64,000 nucleotides of DNA from positions 1-64,000 of the forward strand of contig NZ_AEYE02000003.1 in the NCBI RefSeq assembly GCF_000298315.2, read 5' to 3'. The stretch is from Rhizobium grahamii CCGE 502. GTDB taxonomy: Bacteria; Pseudomonadota; Alphaproteobacteria; Rhizobiales; Rhizobiaceae. The position numbers and the translations under genes were made by a program. This document shows positions 1 through 8,995 of the stretch, one piece after another; within the stretch, counting starts at the first letter, position 1; every line of letters begins with the position of its first letter. The notes beneath the pieces are model-generated. The model searched no databases. It saw only the letters and a program-made list of their open reading frames with translations, and had not been told where the DNA came from.

Positions 1-216
1 CTTCGAACTGCCTTCATCGAGGCCACCGCTGCCCATCAGGTCACCGCCGCCACCGGAAAGGCGAGAATCGGCTCCCTGCGCATCGCCGGTCAGCTGCGCA
101 ATCACCTGCTCGACCGGACCGCCGGGCGCGAACTGGATGACGGTAAAGGAGATGGCCATGATGCCGATAATGGTCGGGATCATCAGAAGCAGGCGGCGAA
201 GAATATAGGCTCCCAT
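1..216 (-). CDS. yejB: YejB-like ABC transporter permease, N-terminal part (runs off the window)
   Basis: Only the first 72 codons are visible. The translation begins MGAYILRRLLLMIPTIIGIM, the first membrane helix of a DppB/OppB-type permease, followed by the ISFTVIQFAPGGPVEQ motif typical of this family. After it comes a Gly/Ser/Asp-rich stretch that YejB proteins carry and ordinary DppB proteins do not. It sits 158 bp downstream of yejA on the same strand, the usual yejA-yejB order, so it should form the inner-membrane channel for the peptide caught by YejA. The rest of the gene, and any yejE and yejF, lie outside the window. YejB rather than DppB is inferred from the neighbour and the insert. 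Confidence 0.85.
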   Translation of the reverse strand, partial: MGAYILRRLLLMIPTIIGIMAISFTVIQFAPGGPVEQVIAQLTGDAQGADSRLSGGGGDLMGSGGLDEGSSK

Positions 217-374
217 CAGCGAGCGGCCTCCGGGGAGTTCTGTCGTAGGCTGTCCAGTCTAACGCCGCTCAATCGTCAAGCCTTCCTCTGCCGGTCCATA
301 CCGGCGCTGATCATGGTCCGAAGTGATTCGGTTGGCCCATTTGGAGCCCAGCCGTCAGGTCAATGCAAGTCCAC

Positions 375-2213
375 TCATTTCTTGGCGGAAGACGACCACC
401 AGACATCAGGGAAACCAGTCGCATAGGTCGGGTATTCGGCCGGCCGGGTGATCGTGTTCCAGTAGGTGATCGACTGCGTGTCGCGGTAAAACAGCGGCAC
501 GACGTAGTGTCCGGCGAGCAGCACGCGGTCGAGCGCCTTGATCGCCGCCACCTGCTCGTCCCGGTTCGGCGCAAAGATCACCATGCGGATCAGCGCGTCG
601 ATTGCCGGGTCGGAAATGCCGGCATAGTTGCGCGAGCCCTGCTGGTTCACCGAACCCGAACCCCAGTAGTCCGCCTGCTCGTTGCCGGGATTCATCGTCT
701 CGGCCCACACGTTCCAGATCATGTCGTAGTCGAAGCTGCGCACGCGATTGGTATATTGCGAGGCATCCACGGTGCGCACCCGCACATCGATGCCGATCTT
801 CTTAAGGTTGTTGGCGTAGGGCACGGCCCAGCGCTCGAAGATCGGGCTCGAGAGCAGGATCTCGAAGCTCATCGGCTTACCGGTCTGCGTGTTGACCATG
901 CGGTTGCCCTTGATCTCCCAGCCGGCCTCCTTCAGCAGTTTGATCGCCGTGCGCAGGTTGTCGCGGCTTTTTTGCGGGTCGCCCCCGATCGGGTTCGAAT
1001 AGGCGGCGGTGAAGACGGAAGGGGAAAGCTTGTCCTTGAGGCCGTTGAGGATCTCCAGCTCGCGGCCCTGAGGCAGGCCGGAGGAGGCAAGCTCGGTGTT
1101 CCAGAAATAGCTGTCGATGCGCTTGTAGCTGTTGAAGGCGACGGTGCGGTTCAGCTCCTCGAAGTCGAACCCGTAATTCAGCGCCTCGCGCACCTTCTCG
1201 TCCTTGAACGTGTCACGGCGGGTGTTCAGCACCATGGCCTGCATGATGCCAGTGGCGCGCAGAGCGTTGGGGACGTCCTCTTTCTTTACGCGCCCTTCCT
1301 TGACGGCAGGGAAATCGTAGCCTGTTGCCCAGCGCGCTGCGAGCGTCTCCTGCCAGTAGTCGCTGTTGCCGGCCCTGAAAGCCTCGAACTCCACGTCCCG
1401 GTCGGCGTAATAGGTGTAGGTGATCGCGCCGAAATTGTTCTGCCCGACATTCACATTCAGGTCCTTGCCCCAATAGTCGTCGCGTAGCTCGTAGCGGATC
1501 GTCGCCCCCGCCGAGAAGGCCGCGATCTTGTAAGGCCCGGAACCCATGACCGGTTCCAGCGTTGTCTTGGCGATATCGCGCGGCTTGCCGTCGGCCCCCG
1601 TGCCTTCCCACCAGTGCTTCGGCACCACGACCAGCTGCCCCAGGATATTGGGCAGTTCCTTGTTGTTCTTCTCGTCGAAGGTAAAGGTCACGTCGCGCTC
1701 GCCCGATTTCTCTGCCTTCACCACATGCTTGTAGTAGTTGGAAGCGAGCGGGTTCAGCTCCTTGACCTTGTCGAAGCTGAAGATCACGTCCTCTGCTGTC
1801 ACAGGCTTGCCATCCGCCCACTTCGCCTCCGCCCGCAGCCTGAACGTCGCGCTCGAGACGTCGTCGGGATAGGAGAGCCCCTCCGCAAGCAGCCCGTAGG
1901 AGGCGAGCAGTTCGTCGTCGGCCGATTTCATCAGCGTTTCGAACGGCAGCGTCAGGCCGACCGCCGTTTCGCCTTTCGAAAGCAGCGGATTGAAAGTGTC
2001 GTAGGTGCCGGAAGCGGATAGCCTGAGGTTACCGCCTTTCGGCGCATCCGGATTGACGTAGTCGAAGTGCTTGAATCCCGGCTTGTATTTCAGCTCGCTG
2101 ATGACGGAACTGCCGATCTGGAAATTTGGCTCCTGGGCAACGGCCTGCACCGGCAACGCCATTGTGCCGAGAAGAGAAAAGACCACAGCAAGTTTCGACC
2201 ACATAAGCGCCAT
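375..2213 (-). CDS. yejA: Extracellular solute-binding protein family 5, YejA-like
   Basis: A 612-residue periplasmic binding protein. Residues 1-26 form a Sec signal peptide (basic start, hydrophobic core, AVAQ before the mature end). The mature protein opens with a region leading into YVNPDAPKGGNLRLSASGTY, the hallmark of SBP family 5 proteins of the YejA/microcin C class, and the length fits YejA (about 600) rather than DppA/OppA (about 530). It should capture oligopeptides, possibly microcin C-like peptides, for the YejBEF transporter; yejB follows on the same strand. The start ATG at 2213 has a second Met three codons later; either leaves the signal peptide intact. The substrate is not determinable from sequence. 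Confidence 0.9.
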   Translation of the reverse strand: MALMWSKLAVVFSLLGTMALPVQAVAQEPNFQIGSSVISELKYKPGFKHFDYVNPDAPKGGNLRLSASGTYDTFNPLLSKGETAVGLTLPFETLMKSADDELLASYGLLAEGLSYPDDVSSATFRLRAEAKWADGKPVTAEDVIFSFDKVKELNPLASNYYKHVVKAEKSGERDVTFTFDEKNNKELPNILGQLVVVPKHWWEGTGADGKPRDIAKTTLEPVMGSGPYKIAAFSAGATIRYELRDDYWGKDLNVNVGQNNFGAITYTYYADRDVEFEAFRAGNSDYWQETLAARWATGYDFPAVKEGRVKKEDVPNALRATGIMQAMVLNTRRDTFKDEKVREALNYGFDFEELNRTVAFNSYKRIDSYFWNTELASSGLPQGRELEILNGLKDKLSPSVFTAAYSNPIGGDPQKSRDNLRTAIKLLKEAGWEIKGNRMVNTQTGKPMSFEILLSSPIFERWAVPYANNLKKIGIDVRVRTVDASQYTNRVRSFDYDMIWNVWAETMNPGNEQADYWGSGSVNQQGSRNYAGISDPAIDALIRMVIFAPNRDEQVAAIKALDRVLLAGHYVVPLFYRDTQSITYWNTITRPAEYPTYATGFPDVWWSSSAKK

Positions 2214-2442
2214 TCGCCAACCCCGATTGTTTTTCTGCTTTCGCCGACAATAGGCGAAAAGCGGGCGAAAAACAGGTGATGTGGGCGTTTTTGTCTGGCT
2301 CGCGAGATCGTGACCATTTGTTGCTCGGGTAAGCTTGGCTCATTGCCCGCTCTGCAAAAACATCGATTCACCAAAATTGCTTTTCACGGTAGATTCGATT
2401 GCAAATCAGTCGGCCTTGCGCCGCAGACGCTCAGGACATGGC

Positions 2443-3513
2443 ATGGCTCTCCATACCACAAGGACTTTCCAAACACTTTTGAAATTGGCGTTCGCCGGTC
2501 TGCTCGGCGCAAGCCTTGTTGCCGGCGAAGTCGGTGCTGAACAGAAGCAACCGAGTCCCGGGAGCGCCAAGGCGATTTTCGGCTCCGTTTCCCTGCCGAA
2601 CCAGGGAACAGCTCAGCCTTATGGCTTCTATGCCAAAGGCTGCATGTCCGGCGCCGTCGCGTTACCGGTCGATGGACCCACGTGGCAAACCATGCGGCTT
2701 TCGCGTAATCGCCGTTGGGGCAATCCCGCCATGATCTCGCTCCTGGAGCGGCTGTCTCGCGATGCGGCAAAGTCTGACGGATGGCCGGGCCTGCTCGTCG
2801 GCGACATCTCGCAGCCGCGCGGCGGACCGATGTTCAACGGTCATGCGTCACACCAGATCGGACTTGATGCCGACATCTGGCTGACGCCGATGCCGGCTCA
2901 CCCACTCAGCATCGAAGAACGCGAAACGCTGCCCTTCACGACGATGCTGCAGAAGAACGCCTTCCTGACAATCAACCCCAACGTCTGGACCGAATCGCGC
3001 GCCAGGCTGTTGATGCGTGCGGCGAGCTATCCGCAGGTCGAGCGGATCTTCGTCAATCCTGCCATCAAGAAGAAGATGTGCGACACCTGGACGGGAGACC
3101 GCACCAATCTCGGCAAGCTGCGCCCGATCTACGGTCATGATTCGCACTTCCACATCCGCATAAAGTGCCCGCCGGGCTCAACCGCCTGCAAGCCGCAAGC
3201 GCCGGTGCCGGCGGACGATGGATGCGGTAGGCCGTTGGCATGGTGGTTCACCAAAGAACCCTGGGCGCCGCCGAAGCCGCCGAAGCCCGGCACGAAGCCG
3301 GTCAAGCCACGCGAAGTGATGGTCTCCGATCTTCCGAACGCCTGCGCCGCGGTTCTCGCAGCGCCGTCCGTCGATTCCATGCAGGCGGCGACGTTTGGCG
3401 GTGCTCCGGGTGCGCCTGCGGTTGCGCCGATGGCGGTGGTGCCTGCCGCGGCGTCCGACGAGGCGCTGCCTGACATCGGCCCGGTACCCGACGACAAGCC
3501 GTCTGGCGAGTGA
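2443..3513 (+). CDS. mepA: Penicillin-insensitive murein endopeptidase (M74)
   Basis: A 356-residue exported peptidoglycan hydrolase that cuts D-Ala-mDAP cross-links. Residues 1-32 are a signal peptide (basic start, then hydrophobic LLKLAFAGLLGASLVAG). The zinc-site motif of family M74 is clear: SHQIGLDADIW gives H137 and D144, and YGHDSHFHIRIKCP near residues 230-243 supplies the C-terminal histidines H235/H237. The frame stays open upstream to 2335, but ATG 2443 has an AGGA six bases before it and makes the signal peptide N-terminal, so it is chosen. The C-terminal 100 residues are Pro/Ala-rich and low in complexity, longer than in enterobacterial MepA. It is transcribed divergently from yejA. 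Confidence 0.93.
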   Translation: MALHTTRTFQTLLKLAFAGLLGASLVAGEVGAEQKQPSPGSAKAIFGSVSLPNQGTAQPYGFYAKGCMSGAVALPVDGPTWQTMRLSRNRRWGNPAMISLLERLSRDAAKSDGWPGLLVGDISQPRGGPMFNGHASHQIGLDADIWLTPMPAHPLSIEERETLPFTTMLQKNAFLTINPNVWTESRARLLMRAASYPQVERIFVNPAIKKKMCDTWTGDRTNLGKLRPIYGHDSHFHIRIKCPPGSTACKPQAPVPADDGCGRPLAWWFTKEPWAPPKPPKPGTKPVKPREVMVSDLPNACAAVLAAPSVDSMQAATFGGAPGAPAVAPMAVVPAAASDEALPDIGPVPDDKPSGE

Positions 3514-3606
3514 CGCATTGCGAGCACTGGCAGCGGTCTTTCAAAAGACGGGTGCTTCGTATAGAAGCAGCCAAATCGATTGAATTTTCAGGCGGAGGTC
3601 CTTTTC

Positions 3607-3987
3607 ATGGCCGGCGGCAAGTGCCTTGCATTGATTGCGCATGACCAGAAGAAGGACGACATGGCGGAGTTTGCCCGCCGTAACCGCGAGACATTCGCGA
3701 ACTGGAAGATCGTTGCCACCGGCACGACGGGCGGCCGGGTGCTGGAGGCCGTTCCCGATCTCGATGTAACCCGCCTGAAAAGCGGCCCGCTCGGCGGCGA
3801 CCAGCAGATCGGCGCCCTGATTGCGACCGGCGAAGTCGATGCTCTGATCTTTTTTGTCGATCCGCTGACACCGATGCCGCATGATGTCGACGTCAAGGCT
3901 TTGATGCGGCTTGCAATCGTCTACGATATCCCGATGGCGCTGAACGAAGCGACCGCCGACAAGCTTATTGCCACCCTTCACGCCTAA
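3607..3987 (+). CDS. mgsA: Methylglyoxal synthase
   Basis: A 126-residue cytoplasmic enzyme turning dihydroxyacetone phosphate into methylglyoxal and phosphate, a bypass that relieves sugar-phosphate stress. Family motifs are complete: [10 protein letters not shown] at the N-terminus, the phosphate-binding [26 protein letters not shown] containing the catalytic Asp, and [21 protein letters not shown] 3607 is preceded by GGAGG at good spacing and gives the standard family length. glk starts 34 bp downstream, so the two probably share a transcript; pairing with glucokinase fits a role at the upper end of glycolysis. Confidence 0.95.
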   Translation: MAGGKCLALIAHDQKKDDMAEFARRNRETFANWKIVATGTTGGRVLEAVPDLDVTRLKSGPLGGDQQIGALIATGEVDALIFFVDPLTPMPHDVDVKALMRLAIVYDIPMALNEATADKLIATLHA

Positions 3988-4021
3988 CCGGCGCTTGAAA
4001 GCGCCTCGCAGGGAAACTGCC

Positions 4022-5044
4022 ATGCAACTCGACACCAGCGACACCGCCATGCCCTTTCCGATCCTGATCGGCGATATCGGCGGCACGAATGCCCGTTTTT
4101 CCATTATCCCGGATGCCGAGGCAGAGCAGATCCATTTTCCCAACGTCCGCACCGCCGATTTTGAGACGATCGATGATGCGATCCGCAGCTGCATTCTGGA
4201 AAGGAGCAGCCTGCGGCCGCGTTCTGCAATCCTCGCCGTCGCTGGCCCGATCAGCGCTGACGAGATTCCGTTGACGAACTGCGACTGGGTCGTGCGTCCG
4301 CGAACGATGATCGACGGTCTCGGCATCGAGGACGTTCTTGTCGTCAACGACTTCGAGGCGCAGGCACTCGCAATTTCCGAGCTCTCTGATGAGCATCGTG
4401 AGCAGCTCGGCGATGCAGCGGGTGAGATGATCGCCTCGCGTGTCGTCCTCGGACCGGGCACCGGCCTCGGCGTTGGCGGCCTCGTGCATGCACGAGGCGC
4501 GTGGATACCGGTGCCAGGCGAGGGCGGTCACGTCGATCTCGGGCCGCGCACGGCGCGCGACCTTCAGATCTTCCCACATGTGGAGACGATCGAAGGCCGG
4601 ATTTCGGCCGAACAGATTCTTTGCGGCCGCGGCATCGTCAATCTCTACCGGGCGATCTGCACGGCGGATGGCATTGCCCCGGTCTATTCCGACCCGGCGG
4701 ACATCACCTCGCACGCGCTGGCCGGTTCCGACGCCGTTGCCGTCGAGACGATCAGCCTGTTCTCCACCTATCTCGGCCGTGTCGCCGGCGATATGGCGAT
4801 GATCTTCATGGCCCGCGGCGGCGTGTTTCTTTCGGGGGGGATCCCGCAGAAGATCCTTCCGGCGCTGAAGAAGCCGGAATTCCGCGCCGCGTTCGAGGAC
4901 AAGGCACCACATTCAGAACTATTGGCGACGATCCCGACCTATGTCGTCACGCATCCGCTTGCGGCTCTTGCCGGGCTGTCGTCGTATGCCCGCAAGCCCG
5001 AGAGCTTCGGGGTTTCGACGGATGGGCGCCGCTGGCGGACCTAA
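4022..5044 (+). CDS. glk: Glucokinase
   Basis: A 340-residue kinase phosphorylating glucose to glucose 6-phosphate with ATP. It belongs to the bacterial Glk (non-ROK) family: the phosphate-1 motif [12 protein letters not shown] lies near the N-terminus, LPLTNCDW-type sugar-contact sequence appears as [11 protein letters not shown], followed by [23 protein letters not shown] and [11 protein letters not shown]. The C-terminal [15 protein letters not shown] closes the ATP pocket. ATG 4022 follows an AGGGAAA ribosome site; a second Met nine codons downstream is possible. It lies 34 bp after mgsA and 96 bp before an ABC exporter gene on the same strand. Confidence 0.94.
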   Translation: MQLDTSDTAMPFPILIGDIGGTNARFSIIPDAEAEQIHFPNVRTADFETIDDAIRSCILERSSLRPRSAILAVAGPISADEIPLTNCDWVVRPRTMIDGLGIEDVLVVNDFEAQALAISELSDEHREQLGDAAGEMIASRVVLGPGTGLGVGGLVHARGAWIPVPGEGGHVDLGPRTARDLQIFPHVETIEGRISAEQILCGRGIVNLYRAICTADGIAPVYSDPADITSHALAGSDAVAVETISLFSTYLGRVAGDMAMIFMARGGVFLSGGIPQKILPALKKPEFRAAFEDKAPHSELLATIPTYVVTHPLAALAGLSSYARKPESFGVSTDGRRWRT

Positions 5045-5140
5045 CGGCTCTGGTCAAAAGGCCGTCAACTCTTTATAGAGCCGCGCGAGTGCACGCAGTC
5101 ATGAGGACTTGCGTGTCCTGAGACACAGGAAGACTGATTT

Positions 5141-6928
5141 TTGCAATCACCCGACACCCAGCAGACGCCTGTTAACAGCGACAGCATCACCGGCATCTTG
5201 AAGCGCATCCTCGCGGAAAACGGCCGTGATCATCTGTGGGGCTATGTTGTTGCGATCACGTGCCTCGTCATCGTCGCCCTGTCGACGGCCTATACCGCCT
5301 GGATCATGAAGTCGGTGATCAACGAGGCGTTCCAGAACCGCCGTGCCGATATCGTCTGGGCGATCTGTTTTACCATTTTCGTTGCCTTCGTCGCGCGCGG
5401 TTTTGCGAGCTACGGCCAGGCCGTGATCCTCTCCAGGATCGGCAACAACATTGTGGCGCGGTATCAGCAGCGTGCCTATTCCCACCTGATGAAGCTATCG
5501 CTCGGTTACTTCAACCAGACGCGCTCGGCCCACGTCGTGTCGCAACTGAATCAGAACATCAGCGGCATTCGCGACGTGATGAACCTCACGATCACCTCGA
5601 CCGTGCGCGACCTTCTGACGTTCATCTCGCTGCTGGCCGTGATGATCATCCAGGATCCGCTGCTGAGCCTCGCGGTATTTATTCTGGCGCCACCCCTTCT
5701 TTATGCCTTGCGATACGTGTCGAAGCGGCTTCGTACCGCGACGAAGGACGCGATCTTCGTAAACAACCATGTCGCCGGGGCGATGCAGGAAACCATCCAG
5801 GGGATTGCCATAGTCAAGGCCTTCACCATGGAAGGCCAGCTGGAAGGCAAGGTAGACAGGCTTGTCGAGAGTGCCGAACGGCGCGCGAACCGCATTGCCC
5901 GCCTGTCGGAACGGACGGCGCCGCTGACGGAAAGCTTTGCCGGCCTCGCTGTTGCCAGCGTCCTGGCTTATGCCGCCTACGGCACGATCTACAACAACAT
6001 TCCGCCGGGCGCTTTCTTCTCTTTCGTGACCGCGTTGCTGCTCGCCTACGATCCTGCCCGCCGCCTTGCACGCCTTCAGGTGCAGATGGAGCGCGCTGTC
6101 GTCAACGCCCGCATGATCTATGAATTCCTCGACACGGTTCCCCATCAGCGCGATGTGCCGGACGCGAAGGCGCTCGTCGTCACGGATGCCAAGATCGAAT
6201 TCCGGAACGTCTCCTTCGCCTACGGCGAGGATGAAGTGCTCCGCGATGTCAGCTTCTTTGCCGAAGGCGGCAAGACCACGGCGCTGGTCGGCCCGTCCGG
6301 CGCCGGCAAGTCGACGATCATCACGCTCATTCCGCGCTTCTATGATCCGAAGGCCGGCCAGATTCTCATCGATGGTCAGGACATTGCTCACGTGACGAAA
6401 CAGTCGCTGCGTGAGCAACTGGCCTATGTATCCCAGCAGCCGTACCTTTTCGAAGGCACGATTCGCGACAACATCCGCTATGGCCGCCAGGACGCGACCG
6501 ACGAGGAAGTCGAACGCGCGGCTCGCCTGGCCTACGCGCATGAGTTCATTCTTGCGCAGCCGCAGGGCTACGACACGCCGGTCGGCGAGAATGGCGTGAC
6601 GCTTTCCGGCGGTCAGCGCCAAAGGCTTTCCATCGCCCGCGCGCTGGTACGCAACGCTCCGATCCTGCTGCTCGACGAGGCGACCTCGGCGCTCGACACC
6701 GAGTCCGAGGCGGCCGTTCAGAAGGCGCTCGATGAGGCCATGGTTGGCCGCACAGTGGTCGTGATCGCCCACCGTCTTTCGACCGTTGTCCGCGCCGACA
6801 AGATCGTCGTCATGCAGCAGGGCCGGATCATAGAAGAGGGCAATCACGAGAGCCTTGCGCGGCGCAGCGACGGTCTCTACGCTCGCCTCAACAATCTGCA
6901 GAGGCCAGCGGCCTCCGATGCCCGCTGA
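5141..6928 (+). CDS. MsbA-like ABC exporter (fused permease and ATPase)
   Basis: A 595-residue half-transporter. Residues 30-320 hold six membrane helices (ABC type 1 transmembrane domain, with the GYFNQTRSAHVVSQLNQNI coupling region), and residues 340-585 the ATPase: Walker A LVGPSGAGKST, Q-loop LAYVSQQPYLFEG, signature TLSGGQRQRLSIARAL, Walker B ILLLDEATSAL and the switch histidine in IAHRLST. The fold and spacing resemble MsbA lipid flippases and multidrug exporters; the cargo cannot be assigned. The chosen start is TTG 5141, with AGGA ten bases upstream; no better ATG precedes the first helix. dapB follows after 21 bp. Confidence 0.9.
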   Translation: MQSPDTQQTPVNSDSITGILKRILAENGRDHLWGYVVAITCLVIVALSTAYTAWIMKSVINEAFQNRRADIVWAICFTIFVAFVARGFASYGQAVILSRIGNNIVARYQQRAYSHLMKLSLGYFNQTRSAHVVSQLNQNISGIRDVMNLTITSTVRDLLTFISLLAVMIIQDPLLSLAVFILAPPLLYALRYVSKRLRTATKDAIFVNNHVAGAMQETIQGIAIVKAFTMEGQLEGKVDRLVESAERRANRIARLSERTAPLTESFAGLAVASVLAYAAYGTIYNNIPPGAFFSFVTALLLAYDPARRLARLQVQMERAVVNARMIYEFLDTVPHQRDVPDAKALVVTDAKIEFRNVSFAYGEDEVLRDVSFFAEGGKTTALVGPSGAGKSTIITLIPRFYDPKAGQILIDGQDIAHVTKQSLREQLAYVSQQPYLFEGTIRDNIRYGRQDATDEEVERAARLAYAHEFILAQPQGYDTPVGENGVTLSGGQRQRLSIARALVRNAPILLLDEATSALDTESEAAVQKALDEAMVGRTVVVIAHRLSTVVRADKIVVMQQGRIIEEGNHESLARRSDGLYARLNNLQRPAASDAR

Positions 6929-6949
6929 CAAATAGGATGATCGACTGAC

Positions 6950-7774
6950 ATGAGCGATGCTGCGATGAAACTGGTGGTGGTTGGCGCAGCAGGGCGCATG
7001 GGGCAGACGCTCATCCGTCTCATTCACGCCATTGACGGCGTGACGCTGCATGCCGCCGTCGAGCGCCCCGGCTCGCCCTTCCTCGGCAAGGACGCTGGCG
7101 AAATTGCCGGTCTCGGTCCGAATGGTGTGATCATCGGTGACGATCCGCTGGCGGCCTTTCTCCATGCGGAAGGCGTTCTCGATTTCACGGCACCCGCCGG
7201 CACGGTGGAGTTCGCAGCTTTGGCCGCGCAGGCGCGCATCGTCCATGTCATAGGCACGACCGGCTGCGCAGTCGACGACGACGCGAAGATCGCGGCCGCT
7301 GCCCGTCACGCTCGCGTCGTGAAGTCAGGCAATATGGGTCTCGGCGTCAACCTACTGAGCGTCCTTGTCGAGCAGGCGGCTCGTGCCCTGGAGCCTGCCG
7401 ACTGGGATATCGAAGTTCTCGAAATGCATCACAAACGCAAGGTCGACGCGCCTTCGGGCACGGCACTGCTGCTTGGCGAGGCGGCGGCCAAGGGCAGAGG
7501 CATCGACCTCGCCTCGAAGTCGGTGCGCGTGCGCGACGGTCACACCGGCCCGCGCGAGCAAGGTACCATCGGTTTTGCGACGCTGCGCGGGGGCTCCGTC
7601 GTCGGCGAGCATTCGGTAATCTTCGCCGGCGAGGGCGAAACCGTAGCGATGTCGCACAGCGCCACCGACCGCTCGATCTTCGGCCGCGGCGCCGTCAAGG
7701 CAGCGCTCTGGGCGCGCGACAAGAAGCCCGGTCTCTATTCCATGCTCGACGTGCTCGGGCTTTCTTCAAAGTAA
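6950..7774 (+). CDS. dapB: 4-hydroxy-tetrahydrodipicolinate reductase
   Basis: A 274-residue NAD(P)H-dependent reductase of the diaminopimelate/lysine pathway. The nucleotide-binding [11 protein letters not shown] is at residues 12-22, FTAPAGT and IGTTG mark the core, and the active-site segment [16 protein letters not shown] contains the catalytic His pair and Lys. The C-terminal [19 protein letters not shown] is typical of the family. ATG 6950 lies 21 bp after the ABC exporter and its stop is 21 bp before gpmA, so the three genes probably form one transcript. Confidence 0.96.
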   Translation: MSDAAMKLVVVGAAGRMGQTLIRLIHAIDGVTLHAAVERPGSPFLGKDAGEIAGLGPNGVIIGDDPLAAFLHAEGVLDFTAPAGTVEFAALAAQARIVHVIGTTGCAVDDDAKIAAAARHARVVKSGNMGLGVNLLSVLVEQAARALEPADWDIEVLEMHHKRKVDAPSGTALLLGEAAAKGRGIDLASKSVRVRDGHTGPREQGTIGFATLRGGSVVGEHSVIFAGEGETVAMSHSATDRSIFGRGAVKAALWARDKKPGLYSMLDVLGLSSK

Positions 7775-7795
7775 TCTTTTTCGGAGGCATTTTTC

Positions 7796-8431
7796 ATGAG
7801 CGGCACTCTCGTCCTCGTTCGCCACGGCCAGAGCGACTGGAACCTCAAGAACCTTTTCACCGGCTGGAAGGACCCTGACCTGACCGAACTCGGCATTCAG
7901 GAAGCCAACACCGGCGGCAAGGCGCTCGCCGATTACGGCATCAAGTTCGACGTCGCCTTCACCTCGGATCTCAAGCGCGCCCAGGACACGCTGACGATCA
8001 TCCTCGACAACGTCGGTCAGACGGACCTCAAGACCTTCAGGGATCAGGCGCTGAACGAGCGCGACTACGGTGATCTCTCCGGTCTCAACAAGGATGACGC
8101 CCGTGCCAAGTGGGGTGAAGAGCAGGTCCATATTTGGCGCCGCTCCTACGACGTACCGCCTCCGGGTGGCGAAAGCCTGCGCGACACCGGCGCCCGCGTC
8201 TGGCCCTACTACCTGACGGAAATCCTGCCCCGCGTCCTGCGCGGCGAAAAGGTGCTGGTCGCCGCCCACGGCAACTCGCTGCGCTCTCTGGTCATGGTCC
8301 TCGACCGTCTGACGAAGGAACAGATCCTGGCGCTCAACCTCGCGACGGGCGTTCCCATGGTCTATAAGCTCAACGCCGACTCCACCGTCGCTTCCAAGGA
8401 AGTGCTCGGCGATATGTCCGGCGCTCACTGA
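7796..8431 (+). CDS. gpmA: 2,3-bisphosphoglycerate-dependent phosphoglycerate mutase
   Basis: A 211-residue glycolytic enzyme interconverting 3- and 2-phosphoglycerate. The phosphohistidine motif [12 protein letters not shown] is at residues 5-16, [13 protein letters not shown] matches Gpm[23 protein letters not shown] is present in shortened form, and the second catalytic His is in [11 protein letters not shown]. It is shorter than E. coli GpmA (250), as is usual in rhizobia, through loss of a C-terminal segment. A GGAGG site precedes ATG 7796, and a strong hairpin terminator follows the gene. Confidence 0.95.
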   Translation: MSGTLVLVRHGQSDWNLKNLFTGWKDPDLTELGIQEANTGGKALADYGIKFDVAFTSDLKRAQDTLTIILDNVGQTDLKTFRDQALNERDYGDLSGLNKDDARAKWGEEQVHIWRRSYDVPPPGGESLRDTGARVWPYYLTEILPRVLRGEKVLVAAHGNSLRSLVMVLDRLTKEQILALNLATGVPMVYKLNADSTVASKEVLGDMSGAH

Positions 8432-8439
8432 TATCGATT

Positions 8440-8471
8440 GCGCCGCGCACCTCCGGCTGCGCGGCGCTTTT
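8440..8471 (+). terminator. Rho-independent terminator after gpmA
   Basis: A 10-bp perfect stem (GCGCCGCGCA with TGCGCGGCGC), 8-base loop, followed by TTTT. It lies 8 bp beyond the gpmA stop and ends the ABC-dapB-gpmA unit. Confidence 0.85.
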
Positions 8472-8494
8472 CCAGCCTTGTTGGCACCAGCTTT

Positions 8495-8908
8495 TTAGCT
8501 CTTCGACGTGGCTTCCGCCCGGGGCGCTTTTACTCGCGCTGCCTCGAAATCCGGCAGACGGTTGGCGATCCACTGCCAGAGCGTCACCACCTCCACCAGA
8601 AGCTCTCCGCCGAGCGGCGTCAGTTCATACTCCACCCGTGGCGGCACCTGTGGGTAGAGCGTCCGCGTCACCAGCCCGTCGCTTTCGAGCGTCCGCAGCG
8701 TCTGCGTCAGCACCTTCTGGCTGATCCCCTCGACCCGCTCCAGAACCCGCGAAAACCGTAGAGGCCCCTTTGCCTCCGCAAGTATGTGCATGACGCGCAG
8801 CGGCCATTTGGCGCTGGCGCGCTCCAGCATCTCGCGTGCCAGCGCATCCTGCGCGTCGGTCAATGTCTCGCAAAAATCGAATGTACCATCGTCGAGGTTA
8901 GTTACCAT
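8495..8908 (-). CDS. HxlR-family winged-helix transcriptional regulator
   Basis: A 137-residue DNA-binding protein. It shows the HxlR core: AKWPLRVMHILAEAKGPLRFSRVLERVEGISQKVLTQTLRTLESDGLVTRTLYPQVPPRVEYELTPLG in effect, with helix-turn-helix around residues 40-75 and the wing PRVEYELT after it. The usual conserved N-terminal cysteine of redox- or aldehyde-sensing members is represented only by FCETL near residue 13. ATG 8908 is preferred over a TTG at 8944 because a TTGAAA/CTATAC promoter lies immediately upstream and covers that TTG. The divergent short-chain dehydrogenase gene is the likely target. Confidence 0.87.
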   Translation of the reverse strand: MVTNLDDGTFDFCETLTDAQDALAREMLERASAKWPLRVMHILAEAKGPLRFSRVLERVEGISQKVLTQTLRTLESDGLVTRTLYPQVPPRVEYELTPLGGELLVEVVTLWQWIANRLPDFEAARVKAPRAEATSKS

Positions 8909-8995
8909 TAGGTATGTATAGCTCCTATGGGTGTCTTCTTTCAAGATGAAACCGACTTGCCTATATGGTCTTGCGACGGATCAAGGAGATTTTGG
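8909..8995. promoter_or_regulatory. Overlapping divergent promoters of the HxlR gene and the dehydrogenase gene
   Basis: On the minus strand, TTGAAA (8944-8939), a 17-bp spacer and CTATAC (8921-8916) form a good sigma-70 promoter only seven bases from ATG 8908. On the plus strand, CTTTCA (8938-8943), 17 bp and CTATAT (8961-8966) face the dehydrogenase. The two -35 boxes use nearly the same bases, so only one polymerase could bind at a time. AAGGAG precedes the dehydrogenase ATG at 8996. Boxes were found by eye. Confidence 0.55.

Noticed and set aside
985-1010. GGTTCGAAT sequence like the T-arm of a tRNA
   Set aside because: Lies inside yejA and no cloverleaf can be formed around it.
363-1487. 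Open frame of 374 codons antisense to yejA
   Set aside because: Overlaps a confident binding-protein gene; translation is Val/Arg/His-rich without recognisable domain.
5495-7309. Long open frame (604 codons) on the strand opposite the ABC exporter and dapB
   Set aside because: It lies antisense to two well-recognised genes, its translation is Arg/Asp/Gly-rich with no family features, and it results from GC-rich third positions.
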